DNA of 64,000 bases from the NCBI RefSeq assembly GCF_039534125.1, contig NZ_BAAAUV010000032.1, positions 1 to 64,000 on the forward strand. The letters run 5' to 3'. Shown here piece after piece: positions 47,517 through 55,041 of this stretch; position 1 is the stretch's first letter; every line of letters begins with the position of its first letter. A program made the translations under genes and the position numbers. The DNA comes from Actinocorallia longicatena (GTDB lineage Bacteria; Actinomycetota; Actinomycetes; Streptosporangiales; Streptosporangiaceae). The notes beneath the pieces were generated by a model that did not search any database, was not told the origin of the DNA, and saw only the letters and a program-made list of their open reading frames with translations.

Positions 47517-49037
47517 ATGCGCAAGCGCGCCACCGTCACCACGGCCGTTCTCGCGGCCGCCGCCGTCACCACGCCCCTCGCCGCTCCCGCCGCGTCCGCG
47601 GCTCCGAAGGACGAACTCCAGGTCATCGCCGTCGCCGAGGACCGCGACGGGACGACCCACACCCGGCTGGCCCGGATCTTCGACGGCCTGCCCGTCCTCG
47701 GCGGCGACCAGATCGAGCACCGCTCCCCCGGCGGCCGGAAGGCCGTCAGCAGGACGATCGCGGACGCCCCCCGCCGGACCGCCCGCAAGATCGGCTCCGA
47801 CGCGGCGGCCGGGATCGCGGGCTCCTCCGGCGGCGGGCAGGCCGACCCCGGCTCCGGACGCCTGGTCTACGAGGCCCGCACGGCCGACCACAGGCCCCGG
47901 CTGGCCTGGCGCTGGCTGGTCGGCGGCCTGAAGCCCGACGGCACCCCCAGCCGGTCCTGGGTCTCGATCGACGCCGCCACCGGGAAGATCCTCCTGAGCG
48001 AGGAGACGATCATGACCGAGACGGGCGACGGCGCCTCCCTGTACGGCGGCACGGTCCCCCTGGAGACCACCAAGAGCGGAAGCACGTTCCAGCTCAAGGA
48101 CGCCTCCCGCGGCGGCACCTACACCGGCGACTCGGCGAACCAGACCGACTTCTGCCTGTGGATCTTCTGCTTCTGGCGGGCGCCGTCCACGGTCTTCACC
48201 GACGCCGACAACCACTGGGGCACCGGCGCCACCGCCGACAAGGCCACGGTCGCCGTCGACGCCCAGTACGGCACCGCCGTCACCTGGGACTTCTACAAGA
48301 CCTTCTTCGGCCGCAACGGCATCAAGAACGACGGCAAGGGCTCCTACAACCGGGTCCACTACGGCAGCGGCTACGCCAACGCCTTCTGGGACGACTCCTG
48401 CTTCTGCATGACCTACGGCGACGGCGACGGCACCAAGCTCGGCCCCCTCACCAGCCTGGACGTCGCCGGCCACGAGATGAGCCACGGCGTGACCTCCGCC
48501 ACGGCGAACCTGACCTACAGCGGCGAGTCCGGCGGGCTCAACGAGGCGACCTCCGACATCTTCGGCTCGTCGGTGGAGTTCTTCGCGGGCAACGCCGCCG
48601 ACCCGGGCGACTACCTGATCGGCGAGAAGGTCGTCCGGCCGGGCTTCGGCGGCACGGCCCTGCGCTACATGGACCGGCCCAGCAGGGACGGCCGATCGCC
48701 CGACTACTGGTCCTCCAGCCTCGCCGGGCTCGACGTCCACTACTCCTCGGGCGTCGCCAACCACTTCTTCTACCTGCTGGCCGAGGGCAGCGGAGCGAAG
48801 ACGATCAGCGGGGTGGCCTACGACAGCCCGACCTTCGACGGTGCGGCCGTGACGGGCATCGGCCGCGACCAGGCCGTCCGGATCTGGTACCGCGCCCTCA
48901 CGACCTACATGACGTCCGGGACGTCCTACGCCGCGGCCCGCACCGCCACCCTGAACGCCGCCCGCGACCTGTACGGCGACGGAAGCGCCCAGCAGCAGGC
49001 GGTGGCCGCCGCCTGGAAGGCCGTGAACGTCAAGTGA
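47517..49037 (+). CDS. Secreted M4 family metallopeptidase (thermolysin-like)
   Basis: 506 residues from ATG 47517, with GAGAGGTGG upstream. Signal peptide (cleavage near ASA, residue 28), a short FTP/PepSY-type propeptide to about residue 165, then the catalytic domain: HEMSH zinc motif (His319, Glu320, His323) and GLNEATSD with Glu343. The propeptide is shorter than in thermolysin. Two odd Cys/aromatic inserts (FCLWIFCFW at 212-220 and SCFC at 294-297) probably form extra disulfides or a hydrophobic patch. A broad-range extracellular protease; the emfourin-like gene 2.7 kb downstream is not adjacent to it. Confidence 0.93.
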   Translation: MRKRATVTTAVLAAAAVTTPLAAPAASAAPKDELQVIAVAEDRDGTTHTRLARIFDGLPVLGGDQIEHRSPGGRKAVSRTIADAPRRTARKIGSDAAAGIAGSSGGGQADPGSGRLVYEARTADHRPRLAWRWLVGGLKPDGTPSRSWVSIDAATGKILLSEETIMTETGDGASLYGGTVPLETTKSGSTFQLKDASRGGTYTGDSANQTDFCLWIFCFWRAPSTVFTDADNHWGTGATADKATVAVDAQYGTAVTWDFYKTFFGRNGIKNDGKGSYNRVHYGSGYANAFWDDSCFCMTYGDGDGTKLGPLTSLDVAGHEMSHGVTSATANLTYSGESGGLNEATSDIFGSSVEFFAGNAADPGDYLIGEKVVRPGFGGTALRYMDRPSRDGRSPDYWSSSLAGLDVHYSSGVANHFFYLLAEGSGAKTISGVAYDSPTFDGAAVTGIGRDQAVRIWYRALTTYMTSGTSYAAARTATLNAARDLYGDGSAQQQAVAAAWKAVNVK

Positions 49038-49082
49038 TCCGGTTTGACAGACTTTTCCTACAGGTTTAGTCTGAAATTGCCT

Positions 49083-49123
49083 TTCACCGCTCCGCTCTCA
49101 CGGCGCGCGAGCGGAGCGGTGAA
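49083..49123. terminator. Bidirectional terminator between M4 peptidase and uppS
   Basis: Perfect 15-bp stem TTCACCGCTCCGCTC / GAGCGGAGCGGTGAA with an 11-base loop between the convergent gene ends. A smaller CAGACT/AGTCTG hairpin precedes it at 49047-49071. Confidence 0.75.
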
Positions 49124-49131
49124 GGCGGCTC

Positions 49132-49914
49132 TCAGCCGGACGGCACGGGGTTGGGCACGGCCCCCCCGTAGCGCCGGTCCCGCGAGGCGTAGAGCTCACA
49201 GGCGTACCAGAGGTGGCGACGGTCGAAGTCGGGCCACAGGGTGTCCTGGAAGACCATCTCGGCGTAGGCGGACTGCCAGATCAGGTAGTTCGACGTCCGC
49301 TCCTCCCCCGACGGCCGCAGGAACAGGTCCACGTCCGGGACCGAGGGCTGGTACAGGTACCGGGCGAAGACCTTCTCGGTGATCTTCTCGGGGTTCAGCC
49401 TCCCGGCGGCGACGTCCCTGGCGATGGCCTGCGCGGCGTCGGCGATCTCCGCCCGGCCGCCGTAGTTCACGCAGAACTGGAGCGTCAGCACGTCGTTGTC
49501 CACGGTCATGGCCTCGGCGTCCTGCAGCTCCTTGATCACCGAACGCCACAGCTTCGGGGTGCGCCCCGCCCACACGACCCGGACGCCCATCTCGTTGAGC
49601 TGGTCGCGGCGGCGGCGGATGACGTCGCGGTTGAAGCCCATGAGGAAGCGGACCTCCTCCGGCGAGCGCCGCCAGTTCTCGGTGGAGAAGGCGTAGGTCG
49701 ACAGGTAGGGCACGCCCAGCTCGATGGCGCCCTCGATCACGTCGAAGAGGGAGAACTCGCCCATCTTGTGGCCCTCGGTCCTGGGCAGGCCGCGTTCCTT
49801 GGCCCAGCGGCCGTTGCCGTCCATGACGATGGCGACGTGCTTAGGGACCAGTTCCCTGGGCAGTTCCGGCGGCTTCGCTCCGCTCGGGTGAGGATCCGGG
49901 GCGCGGAACTTCAC
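49132..49914 (-). CDS. uppS: Isoprenyl (undecaprenyl-type) diphosphate synthase
   Basis: 260 residues from GTG 49914 (AAAGAGGG upstream; ATG 49941 is also in frame). Cis-prenyltransferase motifs: HVAIVMDGNGRWAKERGL with the catalytic Asp, STYAFSTENWRRS, and RPSGEERTSNYLIWQSAYAE. It makes the long-chain (decaprenyl- or undecaprenyl-type) phosphate carrier for wall synthesis. Its 5' end overlaps the recO 3' end by about 74 bases in another frame. Confidence 0.94.
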   Translation of the reverse strand: MKFRAPDPHPSGAKPPELPRELVPKHVAIVMDGNGRWAKERGLPRTEGHKMGEFSLFDVIEGAIELGVPYLSTYAFSTENWRRSPEEVRFLMGFNRDVIRRRRDQLNEMGVRVVWAGRTPKLWRSVIKELQDAEAMTVDNDVLTLQFCVNYGGRAEIADAAQAIARDVAAGRLNPEKITEKVFARYLYQPSVPDVDLFLRPSGEERTSNYLIWQSAYAEMVFQDTLWPDFDRRHLWYACELYASRDRRYGGAVPNPVPSG

Positions 49915-50656
49915 TGGTGAACCCTCTTTCTCTTTCGACATGCCGCAGCGACCTGATGCCGTGCTCCAGATGCCACTGCAGGTAGGCGGCCACGAGACCG
50001 CTGCACTCTACGCGGTTGCGCTCGTCACTGATGTCCGCGAGATCCCATTCGCCCCGCAGCAGGGCCATCATGAGCGCGAAGGTCTCGGGCGCCGGGGTGG
50101 CCGAGCCCGGCACCTTGCAGGCCAGGCAGATCGCGCCGCCCGCCGCGATCGAGAACCACCGGATCCCGGCCCTGCCGCCGCAGCGGGCGCACTCGTCCAG
50201 GGCGGGCGCCCAGCCGGCGATCGACAGCGAGCGCAGCAGGAAGGCGTCCAGGACCAGGCGGGGCTCGTGCGAGCGGTCGCCGAGGGTGCGCAGGCCGCCC
50301 ACCAGCAGCAGGAACTGCCGCAGGGCCGGTTCGCGCTCCTCGGCGGTGAGCTTCTCGGCCGTCTCCAGCATGGCCACGCCCGCCGTGTAGCGCGGGTAGT
50401 CGGTGACCAGGGGCTCGCCGTAGGGGCGGATGGTCTCGGCCTGGGAGATCAGGTCCAGCGACCGGCGCTCGTAGAGCTGGAGATCCACATGGGTGAACGG
50501 CTCCAGCCGGGCCCCGAACCGCGACTTCGTCTTCCGCACGCCCTTGGCGACGGCCCGGATCCGGCCCGTCCGCCTGGTCAGGATCGTAACGATACGGTCT
50601 GCTTCGCCCAGCTTGTGGGTGCGCAGGACGATGCCCTCGTCCCTGTAGATCGTCAC
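49841..50656 (-). CDS. recO: DNA repair protein RecO
   Basis: 271 residues from GTG 50656 (GGGAG upstream; ATG 50674 in frame). OB-fold N-terminus (YRDEGIVLRTHKLGEADRIV), then the helical RecO_C domain with the zinc pair CARCGG and CLAC. It loads RecA on SSB-coated DNA during recombination. The 3' end runs past its last conserved helix (HGIRSLRHVERE) into an extra tail that overlaps the uppS start, so translation is coupled to uppS. Confidence 0.9.
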   Translation of the reverse strand: MTIYRDEGIVLRTHKLGEADRIVTILTRRTGRIRAVAKGVRKTKSRFGARLEPFTHVDLQLYERRSLDLISQAETIRPYGEPLVTDYPRYTAGVAMLETAEKLTAEEREPALRQFLLLVGGLRTLGDRSHEPRLVLDAFLLRSLSIAGWAPALDECARCGGRAGIRWFSIAAGGAICLACKVPGSATPAPETFALMMALLRGEWDLADISDERNRVECSGLVAAYLQWHLEHGIRSLRHVERERGFTSEVPRPGSSPERSEAAGTAQGTGP

Positions 50657-50755
50657 AGGGACATTCTCCCGCATATACGGGCGGCGACCAGATCCGGACC
50701 GCGCGTACGGCGGTTCCTGTGGCCGGAATCACCTCGCCGTGGCAACGTTGAGCCC

Positions 50756-51784
50756 ATGAGATGCACGATCGTCCCCCCTCACATCCTGGAGCGGGTCGTC
50801 GAGCGCACCGACGATCCCGCCCTCCGCGCCCGAGCGCTCCGCAATCTGCAGATCGACTCCTTCACCCGCACCGGCAGACGGCTCTCGCCCTCCGGTCCGG
50901 CGGGCAACGGAGTCCGTGACGAGCCGAACCGGACGATCAAGGACGCCGGGCACCGGGAGGACCTGCCCGGTGACACCGTCCGGATCGAGGGCGGAGACCC
51001 GACCGGCGACGCCACGGCCGATCGTGCCTACGACTGGCTGGGCGTCACCTTCAGGTTCTACGAGGACGTCTACGACCGCAACTCGATCGACAACGCCGGG
51101 ATGTCGATGATCTCGACCGTCCACTACGGCACCGGGTACGACAACGCCTTCTGGAACGGCGAGCAGATGGTCTACGGGGACGGCGACGGCGTCCTGTTCA
51201 CCGATTTCACCGGCCCGCTCGACGTCACCGGGCACGAGCTCACCCACGGCGTCACCCAGCACACGGCCGGCCTCGCCTACTACGGCCAGTCGGGGGCGCT
51301 CAACGAGTCCATGTCCGACGTCTTCGGCTCGCTGATCAAGCAGTACCACCTGGGCCACACCGCCGACCAGGCCGACTGGCTGATCGGCGAGGGTCTCCTG
51401 GCCCCCTCCGTCAACGGTGTCGCCCTGCGGTCCATGAAGGCCCCGGGCACCGCCTACGACGACCCCGAGCTGGGCAAGGATCCCCAGCCCGACAACATGT
51501 CCGACTATGTCAGGACCCACAGCGACAACGGCGGGGTCCACATCAACTCCGGCATCCCCAACAAGGCCTTCTACCTGGCCTCGGTCGAGCTCGGCGGCAG
51601 CTCGTGGGAGCGGGCGGGCCAGATCTGGTTCGACACCCTCACCGGGGGCGAGGTCTTCCCCGACGCGAACTTCGAGGACTTCGCCGCGGTGACCCTCAAG
51701 GCGGCCGCCAACCGCTATGGAGCGGGGTCCGCGGAACACTCGGCGGTGCAGAACGCTTGGTCGGGGGTAGGCGTAAGGACATGA
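50756..51784 (+). CDS. Protealysin-like cytosolic M4 metallopeptidase
   Basis: 342 residues from ATG 50756 and no signal peptide. The N-terminus VPPHILERVVE is the short propeptide type seen in protealysin, with a cysteine near the start (Cys3). HELTH (His160, Glu161, His164) and ALNESMSD (Glu184) are the zinc site. The family acts inside or is released without a Sec leader. It is linked by a four-base overlap (ATGA) to an emfourin-type inhibitor gene, the organisation known in Serratia protealysin operons. Confidence 0.93.
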   Translation: MRCTIVPPHILERVVERTDDPALRARALRNLQIDSFTRTGRRLSPSGPAGNGVRDEPNRTIKDAGHREDLPGDTVRIEGGDPTGDATADRAYDWLGVTFRFYEDVYDRNSIDNAGMSMISTVHYGTGYDNAFWNGEQMVYGDGDGVLFTDFTGPLDVTGHELTHGVTQHTAGLAYYGQSGALNESMSDVFGSLIKQYHLGHTADQADWLIGEGLLAPSVNGVALRSMKAPGTAYDDPELGKDPQPDNMSDYVRTHSDNGGVHINSGIPNKAFYLASVELGGSSWERAGQIWFDTLTGGEVFPDANFEDFAAVTLKAAANRYGAGSAEHSAVQNAWSGVGVRT

Positions 51785-52035
51785 AAGTCACCGTGGTCCG
51801 ATCCGGCGGGTTCGCCGGGATCATGCGCCGCGGCGAGGCCGACACCGCGGGGGACCCGGTCCTCCGCTCGCTCGTCGCGCGCGTCGATCTGACCTCGGCC
51901 CCCTCCTCCAGGGGGCCCGTCCCGGACCAGTTCGTCTACGAGATAGGCATCGACGGCCGTGAGATCACGGTCGGCGATTCCCAGCTCAACGGGGCCCTGC
52001 GCGAGCTGGTCCACCATGTGCTGAGACACGACTGA
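51781..52035 (+). CDS. Emfourin-type M4 protease inhibitor
   Basis: 84 residues, ATG overlapping the peptidase stop. The opening KVTVVRSGGFAGIMRRGEA matches the S-G-G-F-A-G motif of emfourin, the proteinaceous inhibitor of protealysin-like peptidases. Two or three beta strands and one helix follow (DSQLNGALRELVHHV). Coupled translation suggests that protease and inhibitor are made together, so the protease stays inactive in the cytosol. Confidence 0.85.
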   Translation: MKVTVVRSGGFAGIMRRGEADTAGDPVLRSLVARVDLTSAPSSRGPVPDQFVYEIGIDGREITVGDSQLNGALRELVHHVLRHD

Positions 52036-52050
52036 CGGGCTTCGGCACAG

Positions 52051-52092
52051 CGAAGACCCCCGCCCCGAGATCGTCGGGTGCGGGGGTCTTCG
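52051..52092. terminator. Terminator after the inhibitor gene and leuA
   Basis: 13-bp stem CGAAGACCCCCGC / GCGGGGGTCTTCG with a 16-base loop, between the convergent ends of the inhibitor gene and leuA. Confidence 0.75.
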
Positions 52093-52143
52093 TACGGGCA
52101 CATGCGGCGGTTCGCGCCCCCGTGACCGGGCTCTGGGGTCCCG

Positions 52144-53847
52144 CTACCTCGCGGCGCGGTTGACGGCGCTCAGGACGGCCTTCAACGAGGCGGTGACGAT
52201 GTTGGCGTCGACCCCCACGCCCCACAGGGTCTGGCCGTCGACCTGGCACTCGACGTAGGCGGCGGCCTTGGCGTCACCGCCGGCGCTCATGGCGTGCTCG
52301 TGGTAGTCCAGCACCTTGACCTCGACGCCCACCGGCGCCAGGGCGTCCACGAAGGCGCTGATCGGGCCGTTGCCGATGCCCTCGATCTCGCGGATCTCGC
52401 CGTCGACGCGGACGTCGCAGTTCAGCAGGTCCTTCTCGTCCACCCGCGAGGACGTGCGGTGCGCCAGCAGGCCGATCTTGGGCCCGCCGGACAGGAACTC
52501 GGCCTCGAAGATCTTCCACATGGCCTCGGCGGTGACCTCACCACCCGCGGAGTCGGTGTGCTCCTGGACCACGCGGGAGAACTCGATCTGCAGCTTGCGC
52601 GGCAGCTCCAGCGCGTGCTCGGTCTTCATGATGTAGGCCACGCCGCCCTTGCCGGACTGGCTGTTGACCCGGATCACGGCCTCGTAGGTGCGGCCGACGT
52701 CCTTGGGGTCGATCGGCAGGTACGGGACCGCCCAGGTGAAGGCCTCGACCGGGACGCCCGCGGCCTCGGCGTCGATCGCCAGGTGCTTGAAGCCCTTGTT
52801 GATCGCGTCCTGGTGGGAGCCGGAGAAGGCCGTGTAGACCAGGTCGCCGCCGTAGGGGTGCCGCTCGTGGACCGGCAGCTGGTTGCAGTACTCGACCGTG
52901 CGGCGGATCTCGTCGATGTCGCTGAAGTCGATCTGCGGGTCGATGCCCTGGGTGAACAGGTTCAGGCCCAGGGTGACCAGGCAGACGTTGCCGGTGCGCT
53001 CGCCGTTGCCGAACAGGCAGCCCTCGATGCGGTCGGCGCCCGCCATGTAGCCCAGCTCCGCGGCGGCCACGGCGGTGCCGCGGTCGTTGTGCGGGTGCAG
53101 CGACAGGACGATCGAGTCGCGGTACTTCAGGTTGCGGTGCATCCACTCGATCGAGTCGGCGTAGACGTTCGGGGTGGCCATCTCCACCGTCGCCGGCAGG
53201 TTGATGATCACCTTCCACTCGGGGGTGGGCCGCCACACGTCGTTGACCGCGTCGCAGATCTCGACCGCGTACTCCAGCTCGGTGCCGGTGTAGGACTCGG
53301 GCGAGTACTCGAAGAAGATCCGGGTGCCGCGCGCCTCGTACTCGGCGGCCAGCTTCTTGCACAGCTTGGCGCCCTCGACCGCGATGGCGGTGATGCCGTC
53401 CCTGTCCTTCTCGAACACGACCCGGCGCTGCAGGGTGGAGGTCGAGTTGTACAGGTGGACGATGGCCTGCTTCGACCCGGCCAGCGACTCGAAGGTCCGC
53501 TCGATCAGTTCGGGACGGGCCTGGGTCAGGACCTGGATGACGACGTCGTCGGGGATCATGCCCTCTTCGATGATCGTCCGTACGAAGTCGAAGTCGGTCT
53601 GGGAGGCGGCGGGGAAGCCGACCTCGATCTCCTTGTAGCCCATGTCCACCAGCAGCTTGAACATCTTCAGTTTGCGCGGGGTGTCCATCGGGTCGATCAG
53701 GGCCTGGTTGCCGTCGCGCAGGTCCACGGCGCACCAGCGCGGGGCCTCGGTGATCACCTTGTCGGGCCACGTGCGGTCGGTCAGCCTGACCGGGGTGAAG
53801 GGCTGGTACCGGGAGAAGGGCATGCCACTGGGCTTCTGGAAATTCAT
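52144..53847 (-). CDS. leuA: 2-isopropylmalate synthase
   Basis: 567 residues from ATG 53847 (GGGAAGAAACC upstream), the long actinobacterial LeuA type. Metal/catalytic motifs: AVDLRDGNQALIDPM near residue 45, LHPHNDRGTAV, GCLFGNGERTGN. The C-terminal LeuA_dimer domain (residues 430-567) is present and gives leucine feedback inhibition. It condenses acetyl-CoA with 2-oxoisovalerate, the first step of leucine synthesis. The transcript begins with a leucine-rich leader peptide. Confidence 0.96.
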   Translation of the reverse strand: MNFQKPSGMPFSRYQPFTPVRLTDRTWPDKVITEAPRWCAVDLRDGNQALIDPMDTPRKLKMFKLLVDMGYKEIEVGFPAASQTDFDFVRTIIEEGMIPDDVVIQVLTQARPELIERTFESLAGSKQAIVHLYNSTSTLQRRVVFEKDRDGITAIAVEGAKLCKKLAAEYEARGTRIFFEYSPESYTGTELEYAVEICDAVNDVWRPTPEWKVIINLPATVEMATPNVYADSIEWMHRNLKYRDSIVLSLHPHNDRGTAVAAAELGYMAGADRIEGCLFGNGERTGNVCLVTLGLNLFTQGIDPQIDFSDIDEIRRTVEYCNQLPVHERHPYGGDLVYTAFSGSHQDAINKGFKHLAIDAEAAGVPVEAFTWAVPYLPIDPKDVGRTYEAVIRVNSQSGKGGVAYIMKTEHALELPRKLQIEFSRVVQEHTDSAGGEVTAEAMWKIFEAEFLSGGPKIGLLAHRTSSRVDEKDLLNCDVRVDGEIREIEGIGNGPISAFVDALAPVGVEVKVLDYHEHAMSAGGDAKAAAYVECQVDGQTLWGVGVDANIVTASLKAVLSAVNRAAR

Positions 53848-53912
53848 GGTTTCTTCCCTGCTGCTTTCGTCGGAGAGTTCACTCGATCGCGACCGGCGCA
53901 GCCGAAGCACCC

Positions 53913-53946
53913 GCGACGAGGAAGCCGGCCTCTCAGGCCTCGTCGC
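53913..53946 (-). promoter_or_regulatory. leuA leader attenuation hairpin
   Basis: 9-bp stem CCTCGTCGC / GCGACGAGG whose upstream arm (minus strand) lies inside the last codons of the leader peptide. A partly overlapping alternative stem further downstream is also possible, so the leader can switch with ribosome position. Which form terminates cannot be decided by eye. Confidence 0.55.
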
Positions 53947-53977
53947 GGCCGCTAAGAAGAAGCAGCCCACGCAGCAT
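53933..53977 (-). CDS. leuL: Leucine-rich leader peptide of leuA
   Basis: 14-residue open frame MLRGLLLLSGRDEA, with five leucines, four in a row (CTG CTT CTT CTT, around 53954-53965). It is located 86 bases before leuA on the same strand. Ribosome stalling at the leucine codons when charged tRNA-Leu is low would alter the following hairpin. This is the classical amino-acid attenuator layout. Confidence 0.75.
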   Translation of the reverse strand: MLRGLLLLSGRDEA

Positions 53978-54003
53978 GTCTCCGAACGTAGCAGATTTCA
54001 CGG

Positions 54004-54032
54004 GTGTTACCGAACCCGTGTGGCGAACTCAA
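54004..54032 (-). promoter_or_regulatory. Candidate leuA promoter
   Basis: On the minus strand TTGAGT (54027-54032) and TAACAC (54004-54009) with a 17-base spacer, giving a short transcript that starts about 20 bases before the leader peptide ATG. Confidence 0.5.
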
Positions 54033-54071
54033 CACCGCGGAACGTGTGCTTGTATGGCGATCCGGTGATCG

Positions 54072-55022
54072 ATGCGAGGGGGGATCTTGCGGCGGGTCGG
54101 GGGATGCATCGCGGCGGCGCTGCTGCTCAGCGCAGTGCTGCTGCTCGGTACGGTGCCCGCGGCGGGCGCGCGGGCCGAGGAGCGCTGCAACACCGGGGAA
54201 CCGGGATTCGTGGCGGGCGGGTACGCCGTCCAGGCCAACCGGTGGAACTCCCGTGCCGACCTGTGCGTGACCTTCGGCGGCGACCCGGCCTTCACGGTCA
54301 GCCGCAGCACCCTGGCCTGGGACTCCCTGTCCAACGGCGCACCCCCCGGCGCCTATCCCAACATCGGGACGTCCCTGGCCGACCGGCGCTTCCCCCGCGG
54401 CATCGACTCCCCCCTGTCGACCACCTGGGAGTTCAGGAAGGCCGAGGGCGACTACAACGCCTCCTACGACCTCTGGTACCACCCCGACGAGGCCGCCTGC
54501 CGCTCCACCGCCCCGCACATCGTCGCCAACCCCGGGGCCCTGGAGATCATGATCTGGCTGGCCAGCCCCGGCATCGACCCGGCCCCGAGCTGGAAGATCG
54601 CCGACGGAGTGACGGTCGCGGGACGCCTCTACGACCTCTACAAGTTCCAGGGCCCCACCGGCCAGGTCGGCCTGATCTACGACCTCCGCACGGAGACCAC
54701 GAAGATCACCGGCTTCGACCTCGTCCCCTTCGCCCGCGACGCCGTCCGGCGCGGCTTCCAGAAGACCGAGGCCAGCCTCTGCAAGGTCCAGGCGGGCTTC
54801 GAGATCACCCGGGCCGGCCAGGGCCTCGCCACCACCGCCTTCGCCCTGGACGACACCGCCCTCGACGACACCGCCTCCGCGGCCACCCCGGCCCCGGCTC
54901 CGACGGCGGCCACCACGCCGCCCTCCCCGGAGGGCGGGGGCGGCCCCTCACCCTGGTGGGCGCTGCCCGTCATCGCCCTGACGACCGCCGCGGGCGTCCT
55001 CCTGTGGCGCCGCCGCCGCTAG
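54072..55022 (+). CDS. Secreted, membrane-anchored GH12-like endoglucanase
   Basis: 316 residues. Signal peptide (ILRRVGGCIAAALLLSAVLLL), a beta-jelly-roll of about 220 residues, a Pro/Ala/Thr-rich linker and a C-terminal membrane helix with RRRR stop-transfer end. GAYPNIGTS, ASYDLWYHP, ALEIMIWLAS (Glu as nucleophile) and VQAGFEITRAG (Glu as acid/base) align with the GH12 endoglucanase/xyloglucanase pattern. It probably cuts a beta-1,4-glucan at the cell surface. Convergent with the copper-oxidase operon, 19 bases away. Confidence 0.8.
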   Translation: MRGGILRRVGGCIAAALLLSAVLLLGTVPAAGARAEERCNTGEPGFVAGGYAVQANRWNSRADLCVTFGGDPAFTVSRSTLAWDSLSNGAPPGAYPNIGTSLADRRFPRGIDSPLSTTWEFRKAEGDYNASYDLWYHPDEAACRSTAPHIVANPGALEIMIWLASPGIDPAPSWKIADGVTVAGRLYDLYKFQGPTGQVGLIYDLRTETTKITGFDLVPFARDAVRRGFQKTEASLCKVQAGFEITRAGQGLATTAFALDDTALDDTASAATPAPAPTAATTPPSPEGGGGPSPWWALPVIALTTAAGVLLWRRRR

Positions 55023-55041
55023 CCGACCTGGGCCCACCGGG

